Source of the DNA: Mytilinidion resinicola
Lineage: Eukaryota > Ascomycota > Dothideomycetes > Mytilinidiales > Mytilinidiaceae
Direction: 5' to 3'
DNA: 64,000 bases
NCBI RefSeq assembly: GCF_010093595.1
Contig: NW_022985446.1
Location: 124,001-188,000 of the forward strand
In this document: one piece after another, positions 10,614-21,260 of the stretch
How the letters are laid out: each line of letters opens with the position of its first letter
How positions within the stretch are numbered: the stretch's first letter is position 1
Position numbers and translations under genes: made by a program
Notes under the pieces: model-generated
What the model was told of the DNA's origin: nothing
Databases searched by the model: none
The model's input: only the letters and a program-made list of their open reading frames with translations

Positions 10614-11153
10614 TAGTCGTTGGCGGGTGGTTTGGAGGATATGGTGCATGTGGGCTTATTTGTCTGTATTGTTCCATCTTTTCTTACAAAGTACTTCGGA
10701 AGAGGTGTATGTGGGTTGTTTGTCTGACGTTGCGTCGTTTTTGCATTTATGGTCGCTCGCCTCATTCTGGCCTCTGGGTATAAGAATCAAAAAGCGTCGA
10801 GCTTCATTACGGCGACGCGAAGTTGATCCAGTTGAAGAAAGATTAGCCGATAGATCATTGCAAAGACCTTTCACCCAGAATAAATGCGAAGACTTGATAT
10901 TGATAAGCTTGCTTGACGTCGTTATAAGGTGTGAATGTTGAGGCACTAGTCCCACCAGTAGACTTAGCACCGTCTTTACTCAGACCAACCAAGACCTTAT
11001 ATCACAGCAAAGAACAAACATTAAGCATCAAAATGAGATGGTCTAAACATTCGGCCCCAGAAGAATCCTTGAAGAAAACGTATTTTACAAGATAGATCAA
11101 AAGAAAGGCAATCAAACACGAATATGAAAGTCAAAGTTAACGGGAAAGCATCA

Positions 11154-14100
11154 CTAATATACGTCCTTTGGCCCCCTTCCCCCGGCCCAGAACCTGAACA
11201 TCTTCTTCGCGCCTCCGGTGAGGCTGTAGTCATTGAAAAGCCAAGTATTTGCATGCCGGCCGATCGACTTGAACTCCCTACTCCCCGTTGATTTGATGCT
11301 CACGGCACTGCCAGACACCCTACTTGAGGGTCCGACATCAAGGTGCGAGTGAAAAATAATCGGGCGATTCGGTGCATCATGCGTGTGTGAGAGCGATCGC
11401 TGGAGGGAGGATTTTCTTGGGCTATTGATAGGTATTGTATAATCGTGAGAGATTGAGCGAGTATGTTGAAGTATGGGTATTCGTGCGACAGCATCGTTGC
11501 TGTTCGTAGATGCCGAGGCCGACTTGATCATACCAGGGAGATATTTGAAGGATGAGTCTGTGTTATCTGCTGTTGGTGCGGCTTTACGGAAAGCCGACCA
11601 TCTGGACAGGATGGTATGGTTGTTGGCATGCCCGTCTAGACTCCTGGCTTGCTTAAGATGGACTGTTTGCTGGGACCGTACTGAAATACGTCTCCGTCCA
11701 TCGAAACCAGGAGGTGCTGTTGAATCGGTTTCGGACCCAGGTATGTGGTAGTCGAGTCTCATCCTTTTATGGGCTGGCTGTATTGCGGAATAGAGTGACC
11801 CTTCTGAGATCAAACGCGGTGGATCCTGGTCCAGAGAGTCTACCGATGGAGTCTTGGGACGCCACCATTCGTCCCTACAATCTCGAACTGGAGGTCGAAT
11901 AAGATCGAAAGTAGAGGGAGAAGCTTGCAGGAAACGATCCTTGGGGTATTCTACAGCCTGACTTTGATCCACGATCTTATTGAACACATACTGGTCCTCA
12001 AGAAACGGAGTGGAATCAGTGACGGAGTACGCCGGCGGGTTGAGATGGCTGCCAATTTCAGTCAGATCTGGATCTCGATCTAGGGGCCATTTCTTCTCAT
12101 GAATCTCAGGACAGAATCGTGGACAATCTTCGCAGCGGATGTGGCCGCATTTTCGGCAATCCATCAACCTCGGAGCCGTAAAGAGTCGTCCGCAGATATG
12201 GCAGGTCTGCCTGTCTATCAACCGAACTACCCCTTCTTTGCGGGCTTCGATCTTGGAACTCGCTTTTCGTGGAGGGAGACATGGATTTGACAAGACTTCA
12301 TCGCGCGACTGATAGCGCGCGCTTGCTTGGCTGGCATTATCTTGGGTTTGAGAGATCAACACGATTGGAAGAACCAAGAAGCCAACCTGGAAGTGTATAC
12401 GACCGTCATCGGATGGCATAAGACACACAACGGCGGCGGGTACCGTTATGTAGAGCTTAAGTGAGTCGTACGACTGTGCGTCGGCTTTATGGGCGATATT
12501 GATGGAATCTTTCTTCTGGTCTACAGTATGCTTGGCCCTCGATAGCGACAATGATGCATCTTCTGGAGTGTTACTGTATTCAAATGTAGAGTACGGTGAG
12601 CTTCCTTTCGAAGGCAGAGGCCTCGGAGTCGCTGGTGGAGTATTGCAGAAAGGTCGAGGATTAGCCGGCGGCTTGGCATTTGAGTTCTGAGGGAAATTAG
12701 GTCGAGCAAGAGTTTGCGCAGGGACGTAGCCAGCACGACGTTCTTGATTGTCAGAGGCTGGAGTCGGAATTGGAGATATGGGCTCCCTAATCAATGTCAC
12801 ACTGGCGCTCAGACATGCTGGAATGGTTCCAAGATTTTCAGAGAGCCAAAGCTGGCCGAGGCACTCTACCAGGAGGCTCGAAGAGGGTCGTTGTTCGGCC
12901 TTGTTCTCTAGCATCCATTTACACACGTCCCACAGGCAACGTTGAGCCGCCGTGATTGTTGGTGAACATAAGCTCTCGATCCAGGAAATGAGACCTTTTT
13001 GTTCCTTATGATACGCTTGGTGGGACCGCGGACGTTTCTTATTATTTGAGATCCCTAAATGGCGATGGAGGTCCGCAATAGTATAGCCTTGAGCTACCGT
13101 CAGCATCTCGAATACCACACATCCAAGCGAGAAGATGTCTGCCTTTCTCCCGTGAGGCTGGTGCTCAGCGATTTCAGGTGCCGCATACATTGGAGTCATG
13201 GGGCTAATACTGGAGGAGGTTGAGTCCGGTTCCGAGACGATCCTCGAAATGCCAAAGTCACTAATATAGACGTCGGAGTCTTTCACTAGAAGGTTCTGTG
13301 GCTTGATGTCTGCATGCCGAACGCGGTTGGAGTGCAAGTAAGAAAGTGCAGACGAGAGACACCCGACCCAAGAGCGTATGCGAGGGGCCTCTCCCTGCCG
13401 CATGGCCGGAAGATCTAGGTATTGGCGCAGCGTGCATTCCGCAAGTGGACTCATAACGATGTTCAAAGAGGAATCTTGAACATAGGCCGAGACCAGGCGC
13501 ACAATATGAGGGTGGGCCACCATTTTCATGATTTTCACTTCCCGATGGAACGACCTCAACCCGGACAGGTTGTCAGTCGAGACCTGACATCTTTTCCTTG
13601 CGTACAATTCCCTTGTCATGCGGTTTTCGACAACATCAACGGATCCGTAGGCTCCTTTCCCAATTATTTTGCCGACATTTCTGTTTTTCGGCTTAGAGGG
13701 CTCTTGTTTTTCGGGTCGAGGGCTAGGGCGTAAGGTTCGAGGTGCACTAAAGCGGCTGCGTGGGATACTATCATGGTGCCTACTTTGGCGAGAGGGTTTA
13801 GCATGGGAAAGAGGAGATGATTGTCCAGAAACTTACTGTGGAAGGCTAATCGAGTTATGATGACTGCCACCATATTCATACCCTGAGTCCCTCCTGGCGG
13901 CCACGGCTAATTGTGGAGAAGAAATTCCCATCTCCGATGAATTGTGCTTCAAGTCAGACACTGGTCCACCTACTGGAGATAAATGTAAACCCCAACCGAA
14001 ATGGAAACCACCGCCATGGTTCTGTCTCTGATGCCCTTGGAATTCGCCCTGTCCATGTCGTCCTTCCTGGCTCGGATTACTTGGAGGATGCTGTTGGCCG

Positions 14101-15986
14101 TATCCATGGCCACTGCCACTTCCTCCGGATGCGCCAGCGTGGTCTCCTTGATTCTGAAAGCCTTGCCCGTCCGAATCATCGCTTGAGTCATCCGAGTCAT
14201 CCGAATCATCCGAAGGGTCTTCACCTCCATCTTCATCTTCACTCCTTTCTTCAGACCAAGGATCTCTCCACTCGCTCATAGCTCGGATTCCTCCCTCAAG
14301 CTTCCCGTCGAAGTGTGCAAGAATATGGTTGTTCCGAGAATCCCAAGACTCAAAGCGAGCCCCACAGAATCCGCATCTCCGTTTAAAATCCGCTACATAG
14401 TCTTGCTTCGATTGCTCTACTACATCGTCCGCATCTTCGTCAGGGTGTTCGTTTTTGATGTGTGGTAGCAGCTTATCGCGTCTACTAACAAGTACCATCT
14501 TTGGGTGAAGGGCAGTCCTGCAGATCTCACACAACCAAAACTCCTGTGGCTGATGGGTTTCCTCATGTCGTTTCCAGTCGAATGCGCGTTTAGTGAGGTA
14601 TCCACAGTCCGCTGTACAAGCATATTGACCGTTGTTGACCTTCCGACGGCCGTCTCCTCTCGCACGCTTCTTGCTGCAAGCCACCACGTACTTCTCGATA
14701 GCTTGACGAACGTGTTGTGGTAAGCGGTCATTGGAGATCGCATCCGATTCAGCTGCGTTATCTACCGTAGCCGGAGGCGGACGTGTCGGTCTAGGTTGTG
14801 GAAAGGCTACTAAAGGAGAAGTAGAGCGGTGCGATACACTTCTGCTCTGTAAATTTCTTCTGATCCAGGCGGCTATAGCTTGAGCTGGCACCTCTGTTAT
14901 GGTTGATATCGCTTCGATCTTCTCGTTAGATGGAAGTGAACCTTTTGTAGTCTGATTTTCAAGGACACTGCGTATGATGGCTATCGACGATGCTGGAATT
15001 GTGTCGAGTGTAGGTGGTGCCATTTCCGTAGTTATTCCAACATTACTTCCGTGTTGGACAGTTCTAGGCGGTAGTCCATAATCCCGTTGAACAGGCTGCA
15101 CTGAAGAGTTCGGAAACACGCCTACAGGATTGACATTCGGGGTTGGCTCTTGTGGTACTGGATGAGAGGAATAGATCCTGCTTTGTCTAGCAACTTTCGC
15201 ACGAGGACGGAGACGATCAGAACTGTGGTGAATTTCCGGGCTCTTGGTCCGTCGTCTCTTCTTTGGCCGGGAGCCTCCTGAATGTTCGGGTTCGGGTTCC
15301 GGATCTGGGAATGGGTGGTATTGACTCGGGTCCCCTCTAAATGACATATACGGCTGAGCTGGAGAATTAACATCGTCAAAGTCGGTGAGCGGCTCCATTG
15401 AGAGGTCGAAAAGGTTGCTGGAGGACAAAGACAAGTCTTGTTGATACAGATATGTGTTTACATTGCGCGGTATGGCCAGAGTGCCAGAGCTTGTTGGCTG
15501 CGATGCATATCCAGTGTCATTCGAGCTGCCAGTCTATTCAAACGTCAGTTGCTGAAACATTCGAGTGGAATAAGGGGTGAGGCTGAGAAGTACGATCATT
15601 GCCTTGCCAAATACAGCGACCACACGGGAGAACTCTTCAGCTCTTTCACCGGTGATGGGTGACACTGGGTCATGCAATCATGCAAGGGCCCTCCTCTGCC
15701 TACATTTTGAACTGAAAGGAGTGGAACTCACCTGCCAGTGGTCCTCAAGTCGGCCAATGCGCTCAGGCTCAGGGTATAGATACTGAGCGTGGGGAAAAAC
15801 AGGTGACTCGTATTGGACAAGACCAAGATTACGGGAAGGGGGCGGTGCCTCGGTCTGGGGGTAGTTGGTGTGAAGAAATGGATTAAATGAGATATTACTG
15901 GTTGTATCTTGCTGAGGGTTGGACCAGCGTTGTGCAGCCTCGTTGTTGCCTGGCGGAGCCCTTTTGTGGTTATAAGGGTCGGCCAT
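11154..15986 (-). CDS. Zinc-finger / protein kinase fusion, about 1517 aa
   Basis: Three exons join in phase: 15732-15986 (255 nt, donor GTGAGT), 13837-15533 (donor GTAAGT, two bases left over) and 11154-13755. Residues about 1-370 are disordered. A segment near residues 285-330 (SNEKIEAI ... AIAAWIRRNLQ) looks like a degenerate homeodomain helix-turn-helix. Residues about 375-470 hold three C2H2-type fingers (CTADCGY...H..TH; CEICR; CGFCG...H..AH), then an acidic DDSDD stretch. Residues about 675-950 are a Ser/Thr kinase: P-loop GKGAYGSV, HADIKPQN (Ala replaces the usual HRD Arg), DFG, APE and DIFSLGCVVFEM. A Cys-rich knuckle (CHICGRLF ... CRKCGHIRCEDC) lies near residue 1160. The P-loop lies upstream of the first Met of its own frame, so the kinase needs the upstream exon. 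The biological role is unknown. Confidence 0.8.
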
Positions 15987-16203
15987 ATCCTCCTTTCTGC
16001 GCCCTTAGGAAGGCACAAAGAGATAGAAGGGGGTCAACAAGGCTGAGGCTGAGGAAAAGAGGCTGATGAAGAGGCTGAGGAAATGACAAGAAAAGTGACG
16101 CGTGAAAGCCCTGAGCTGACCGGAGAGGGGGTGAAAATTTAGACAATCAAAAGACTTCGGAAGGTTGCAGGCGCAGACTCTCGTTTTCTCTGTTCTTCAG
16201 AAT

Positions 16204-16399
16204 ATGCCTTCTATCCCTGCGATTGAGGCTCTTCCCGCCACAGCCTTCCGGTCTACGCCCTCCGCCCAACTCGCGCCGGCTTCGCTGGCATTTCTGCCTA
16301 GGGAGCCTCGCCATCGCGAAGTAAGTTAGTATGCTGCAGAACTAGCAGCCGGTGAACGTGAATAACAGTCATGCGCAGTCTAAAAACGCTGCGTGTTGA
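16204..16399 (+). CDS. Possible small two-exon protein, 45 aa
   Basis: An ATG opens 39 codons (MPSIPAIEALPATAFRS..., ending REPRHRE) to a perfect GTAAGT donor at 16321. A GCGCAG acceptor before 16379 adds a few codons to TGA at 16397-16399. The same frame stays coding-like after that stop as far as another GTAAGT near 16544, so the real gene may continue and the stop may be skipped or a mutation. No family is recognised. The position, divergent from the kinase gene, suits a real transcript. The model is weak. Confidence 0.3.
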
Positions 16400-17340
16400 G
16401 CCTGGCGCCGCCTCATTATTCGTGGCAGGACGAATGGTGACGCGGAGTTGAGGTATGAGCCTGGAGGTGGGAGAAACCGAGACCGTCAGCGGTGTCTGAA
16501 GCCTGAACTCTGTTCGCCCGGAACTATAAAAGGCTCGACCGGTAAGTGGAAGTTCCTGGCATGTGAGCCTGGCAGTCGAGGTTTTCGGCTTACATGTATT
16601 TGAGCTTCTCTTTGGAATCAAACCTGAACTCTCCCACGTGATGCTGCTCACATGACCAACACGTGATATTTAGCTTGAACGGCTGATTGAGCAGCTTCAG
16701 CATACGAGTTAGGATATAAGAAGTGATACAATACAATATTGTACAATTGAAATGAAATGTTGCAATAGAAGAACGGTAGAAGGATGGCTTCGTGTAAAAG
16801 GAGTTCACAGTGCTCGATAGAATACTACGGTGTGTTGGTCCTAGAATTTTTGCGACAGGATTTTGCACGTAAGTTACAGGGCCTTGCCATAGGAACACTC
16901 CGTACACCTTTCTGCCACTGTCTGTGGAGTTCCAACGTACTAATAGAAATCGGGGGCAGCAGATACACTTCCAATCTGCATTCGGTATGCTGAAAATACT
17001 ATGAAGTTCATCAGGCAGCGGTAAACGAGTGTACGGATTTCTATGACGAGGCATTGTACTTGCGCACATCGAGTGCCTTGAACAATTTCAGAACGTCCAT
17101 CTAAATGAGTCCTTCCAATGTAATGATTCGACATCTTAAATCAAGCCGTGAGAATGATGCTGTTCGATTTCATAAACGGACAGCTCAAAAAAGAGCTCTG
17201 CTTTTTAGATGCATTCCTGCAGGCTGATTGGATAAAGATCTGAAGTTCAGAGAAAGAATTGCGGCTACTCGAGGCTTTGATTGGATGGTGAAGATCTGAG
17301 AGGCCTCGTAAATAAAATGCAGGTACAGCCGAGCGCTTCG

Positions 17341-17427
17341 ATGATCTCATTACTTCTTCACCAGTTTGCGAGGCATTTTTTCACCTACGACCACCACACG
17401 CGTACGAAACGCGTCTTCGATATCTAG
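17341..17427 (+). promoter_or_regulatory. Upstream ORF before the 5-alpha-reductase
   Basis: A 28-codon frame (ATG 17341, TAG 17425-17427) ends three bases before the reductase ATG at 17431. If the transcript includes it, it would limit initiation at the main start. Alternatively the transcript starts downstream. Confidence 0.35.
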
Positions 17428-17430
17428 GAT

Positions 17431-18442
17431 ATGGTGCTCATCGAGAACTGGCTGCCGCCTTCCAGGGAGAACTGGGAAACCCTGTGCTGGGTCTGGCAAC
17501 TCTTTCCCCTGGTAATACACCACTGTCAACTGCAACAGCTGCGTAATGGAAGATCGAAGCTGACTTCTCTTTCGCATTATAGTTCGCGGCTGTTCAATGG
17601 ATTACGGACTGGTATCCGCAAGGCAAAACCTCCAATGACTCCCGCTTCAACATCCCCGGCAAACTAGCGTGGGCAACAATGGAAGCGCCAGGATTCACCA
17701 CTCTTCTGTACATAATGTTCACGCTGCCGAAGCAATTGGAGATCGAGGAGTTGCCATGGGGAAACTGGACAATGGCAGGATGCTTTGTGAGTCAACCCCA
17801 TTTCAAACCTTGACGCCGTACGACAATCGGCTACTTGCAGCTACTGACGTATTGGACAAACAGACTATCCACTACCTGTATCGCGCCCTCCTCTCGCCCC
17901 TCGTCCTCAACCCAAGCATGTCTCCCATCCACCCCTTCGTCTGGGCCGCGGCCACCTGCTTCCAGCTCTGCAACGCCATCTCCATCGGCGGCTGGCTCGC
18001 AGGGTATGGCCCGACCACCGTATACGACTGGGCCGGGCGTCTATACTGGATGGAAGTCGGTCTCGTTATCTGGGGATGGGGCCTGCTGGCCAACATATAT
18101 CATGACGATGATCTGCGCGAGATCCGTCGCGCGGCCGATCGTAGGCAGCGAAAGGAAGCAGAGAAGACAGGCCAGGCGCCGGAGAAGGTGGACAAGATCT
18201 ACATGTTGCCGAAGAATGGGCTGTTCGCATACATCTTGTATCCGCATTACCTTTGCGAATGGATCGAATGGGCTGGATTCTGGATGGTTGGGGGCTTGAA
18301 CTGTCATCCTGCGAGGAGTTTCTTGGTCAACGAGATCGCGACGATGCTTCCCCGAGCACTGCAAGGATGGAGGTGGTATGTAGCTAAGTTTGGGAGCGAC
18401 AAAGTTGGGAATAGGAAGGCTATCATACCGGGATTACTGTAA
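17431..18442 (+). CDS. 3-oxo-5-alpha-steroid 4-dehydrogenase family protein
   Basis: Three exons, all in phase 0: 17431-17511 (donor GTAATA), 17583-17786 (donor GTGAGT) and 17864-18442, giving 287 residues. The protein has several hydrophobic membrane spans. Its C-terminus carries the family signatures: HYLCEWIEWAGFW and a closing GNRKAIIPGLL, matching the G-x-R-x-A-x-I-P-G tail of steroid 5-alpha-reductases (SRD5A/DET2). Such enzymes reduce the C4=C5 bond of 3-oxo steroids with NADPH in the ER membrane. The fungal substrate is uncertain; the related TSC13 and DFG10 families act on enoyl-CoA and polyprenol. The start is the first in-frame ATG after an upstream frame, and the N-terminus (MVLIENWLPPSRENW) is typical. 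No damage seen. Confidence 0.88.
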
Positions 18443-18776
18443 CTCTCTTTGGATCCTGGAGGCTTGCTAGTAGCTCACGGCTTCAAAGGGGTGCGAATCT
18501 TTCAAGATGGGTTCGCGCTTTTTCGACGAGAAGAGTACATATATACACAGAATAATGATTATACATGATACTCCAGCAGAACAAAAGCCGCTTTTCTACA
18601 GCGTAAACGAGTGACTAGCTCTGAGGGACCATAGAACAGTTCACAGTGGCAAAACTAGATATCGTCGTCGTCAGAGCACCCGTTGCCTCAAAACGTCCAA
18701 ACCTTGCAAGTCCCCTATCGTCACCAAGCAAATCCATGCTGTTGATCATCAACAAGAAAACAAGCCTACAAGAACC
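18443..18776. other. Intergenic between 5-alpha-reductase and tRNA
   Basis: This probably carries the reductase 3'UTR and the sequence downstream of the tRNA terminator. I see nothing else. Confidence 0.4.
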
Positions 18777-18792
18777 AAAAAAATTGCAAAAA
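18777..18792 (-). terminator. RNA polymerase III terminators of the tRNA
   Basis: On the minus strand a run of five T (18788-18792) and then seven T (18777-18783) follow the tRNA end by 8 and 17 bases. This is the usual pol III stop signal and argues that the whole interrupted gene is one pol III unit. Confidence 0.75.
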
Positions 18793-18800
18793 GATAATCG

Positions 18801-18925
18801 CATTCCGCGTGGGGCTCGAACTAATACATCATTAGTACGCGGGCATGATTATTCGCAGCAAGGTAAAACATACCCCACAGCCTCCAGATTAGAAGTCTGG
18901 CGCGCTACCATTGCGCCAGCGGAAC
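18801..18925 (-). tRNA. tRNA-Arg(TCT) interrupted in the T arm by a GT-AG intron
   Basis: The 5' part is 18925-18874 and the 3' part 18820-18801. Joined, they give a full cloverleaf of 72 nt. Acceptor GTTCCGC pairs with GCGGAAT (G1-T72 wobble); discriminator G. D stem GCGC/GCGC with AATGGTA loop. Anticodon stem CCAGA/TCTGG with loop CTTCTAA, anticodon TCT. Variable AGGCT. T stem GTGGG/CCCAC with loop TTCGAGC. The A box (TGGCGCAATGGTAG) is intact. The usual nuclear tRNA intron site (37/38) is empty. A 53-nt insert instead sits exactly between positions 53 and 54. The B box is only formed with the insert's last AG. The gene is either functional through removal of this insert or a pseudogene. 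It decodes AGA. Confidence 0.85.
18821..18873 (-). other. 53-nt spliceosomal-type intron inside the tRNA gene
   Basis: The insert starts GTATGT, has a branch-point-like TACTAAT 20 bases before its 3' end, and ends TTAG. The same GTATGT donor is used in this window by eL31, the CHY/RING gene, ALG10 and the Zn2Cys6 gene. Its length matches local mRNA introns. Removing it exactly restores a seven-base T loop and a five-pair T stem. I see no obvious bulge-helix-bulge, the signal for the tRNA splicing endonuclease, although this was not folded by program. Confidence 0.7.
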
Positions 18926-21260
18926 TGGATCTGTAAATCGATGGATTTTGGGGTTGCCAGGAAATATTTAGTACATGTAGCATGTAATTTGGCAGGAGGA
19001 AAGCGATTTTGGTGGGGAAGCGGGCCTGGTGGGGGAAGTCGCACAAACAGTCACCTGGAATGAGTTTGGGGCCAATCAGAAGCAGAATACAGGGATTTGA
19101 GGCAGGCTTGGCGAGTTTGAAAGGTCATGGGTCATTTAGCGGCTGTCTGGGGAGCTAGTCGGATGAGGGAATGTATCCGCGTGTTTGCTGTGAATTGATG
19201 GGTGCATGCAGGACCGTTCTACCGGCACGTTAGCTTATTCACATGCTCCAGGAATATTTCATAGCGCTGGACACTTTATGAGTCTCGTATATTGTATCCT
19301 TTATATCTGGTCGCCTAAACTTCACATTTTCTAGAACATCATTCACGACTTTTATCATAGCCCGAAGTCATGCCTTCGGTCATATACACCAGCGACTATT
19401 CCAATTCATATTATTGAGCCTGATTCAACCCTTAGATAGAACGACGATGGATTGCTATGCGTTTCCATTTTGAAAGGACTGACAGTAAGAGTCACATGGA
19501 CTTCATACAGGCTACAAGATGAACACTGAAGCAGCCGAGGGCTTGTTCGTCGAAGTACACTTCTCTAGTTTCAAAGAGAGTGCAGAAACGACGTTGACAA
19601 AATGGCTTCGGTGTCATAGTACTGAATGTGACTTTACGGAAGACATTATGCAAAGGTTGATTACTCTTGAGCGTCTCCTTGATATCGAATGGAAGAAAAA
19701 AAAACTGGAAGCATGATCTGTTGGGACTCAACGGAGTTACTACGAAGATTTGTTATAGATGTGTTACGAGAGTGATCTTTTAAACGAGAAGGCTTTACGA
19801 TTGAACATTGAGAAATGGTAGTTCAAAAGAGTGTGGTGGTCAGAGAAGCTTCAGACAAGTGATGAAAATCAAGGAAAGGAACATCCCGAAGTGTGGGAGT
19901 GCGTATAGTATTTGAAGGAGTACCCTCGTTGTCACATGCCCTGTCTATATTCGTTTGCTCTTGTAGTCGTTATTGCTGTTACTGGTCGATACACCTGCGG
20001 CGAGTTCTGCAGCAGAGAATTGAGACAGATGTCGTCTCACTCTTACTCATACTCGTATCTCAATACCTGCATTCCAATTCGCATACTAGCCCTGAATGCT
20101 TTGTGTACTATGCGGTAAGAATATCATATACCTCTTAACTGATATTTGACACTAAGTAGGTACTTCATCTTCAAATTCTGGGCGGGATGTAACACGCCAT
20201 ACGGAGTGAACGGACGGTAGCTGTACTCCGACTAGGACGGCATGTATACTTCTTCATTCTGCCGACGGAAAATATTCGCAATGCCGAACGGAGTCTCTGC
20301 CATAAGCCCCAAGTCCAGGCTACCGGATGCTACTGTGACCAGGATGGATCGTAGCATCGCGCCAGGCGTGGACCGTAACATCCTCCGCCCTATTCAGATG
20401 AGTATATCGTTCCACGGACTCAATTAACCATGCTATTTGTTGAGCTGGCAGATGTTGTCTCGACCGTTCCGTACGTACGGCATCAGGCAGAAAACCCACA
20501 TATATGGCACGCATACGGTGCTAATCTGCATCCTCGCTCATAACACTACTTCAAAACACCGTAGTCGAGCGTCCGATTTCGTCCACTGGGGAGGTCGCCG
20601 TCCCATCTACCGGTCAGTAATTTCGCCCTGCTGCCCTACGGGCGGGCAGCTAAGCTGGGCGGGGGTATATCACCGGCGGAGAGGAAAGCTGGGCCTCCAA
20701 CGCAGCCCTCGGATTGGCGGATTATTATCTTCCACGGGCTGCTTGGAGTGAGAGCATAGCGGCGGCGCTGGATAAATGTTGCCCGACACAGCGCAAGGAT
20801 GCTTGAGGCAATCCGTTCCGCGACCCCAGGCGTTGCCGAGTCCTGCTCGCGCCATGAGAGGCCCCTCCGCTCGGCAGCAGACGACGACCCATACGAGGAA
20901 CAAAAGTGACCTGCGGGTTTCGCGGAGCTTTCGAGTTTCCGTATGCGCAAGCAATGGTACTACCTTGCTATCGGCGACCCGACCTGACCCACGTTGATCC
21001 CATCCTCTCCCTTCCACTCTATATCACCACTTCAAAACTGCATTGCAGCCTCCACCGACTACCCGGCACGCCTGAATTGTCGCAAGTACTGGCCCACAGG
21101 AGTCCTTTCTCCCCCAAAACCACGGAGATGCGAGAGACGGCCCTGAAAGCTTGCCCGCTGAACTCCTCCCGTCGCATCTTTGTAGAGCTGCAGCTCCGCA
21201 TCAACGGCTTCAACACCTACGGCTAGCTTCGCGCTGTCCCACCAGGCAAAACACATTCTT
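18926..21260. other. Intergenic, no supported gene
   Basis: This lies between the tRNA and the quinate-repressor-like gene. A 65-codon frame at 19519-19716 (MNTEAAEGLFVEV...) has no family and no splice partners. Frames at 20437-21226 overlap on both strands in GC-rich DNA and look like chance. The last 250 bases are probably the leader of the next gene. Confidence 0.4.

Larger units (their letters stand above)
10020..11153. other. Intergenic, one orphan exon-like frame and a G-rich tract
   Basis: Two things stand out: the exon-like open frame at 10222-10477 and the G-run at 10580-10613, both listed separately. The rest (10620-11153) is ordinary and probably holds the 3' end of the kinase gene. 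Confidence 0.4.
15987..17430. other. Intergenic between kinase gene and 5-alpha-reductase
   Basis: This is the divergent promoter region of the kinase gene and the reductase. It contains a weak small-gene candidate at 16204-16399, paired CACGTG/CACATG boxes near 16640-16670, and an upstream frame (17341-17427) just before the reductase. Confidence 0.4.

Noticed and set aside
16590..17069. A 159-codon reverse ORF (MCASTMPRHRNPYTRLP...)
   Set aside because: No domain, no splice signals, and its second half is low-complexity hydrophobic translation of AT-rich DNA. It could be a remnant but I cannot support it.
18646..18936. A 96-codon plus-strand ORF
   Set aside because: It overlaps the tRNA and its terminators on the opposite strand and has no coding features.
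19519..19716. 65-codon ORF
   Set aside because: No family, no promoter-like context and no splice partner; length is within chance.
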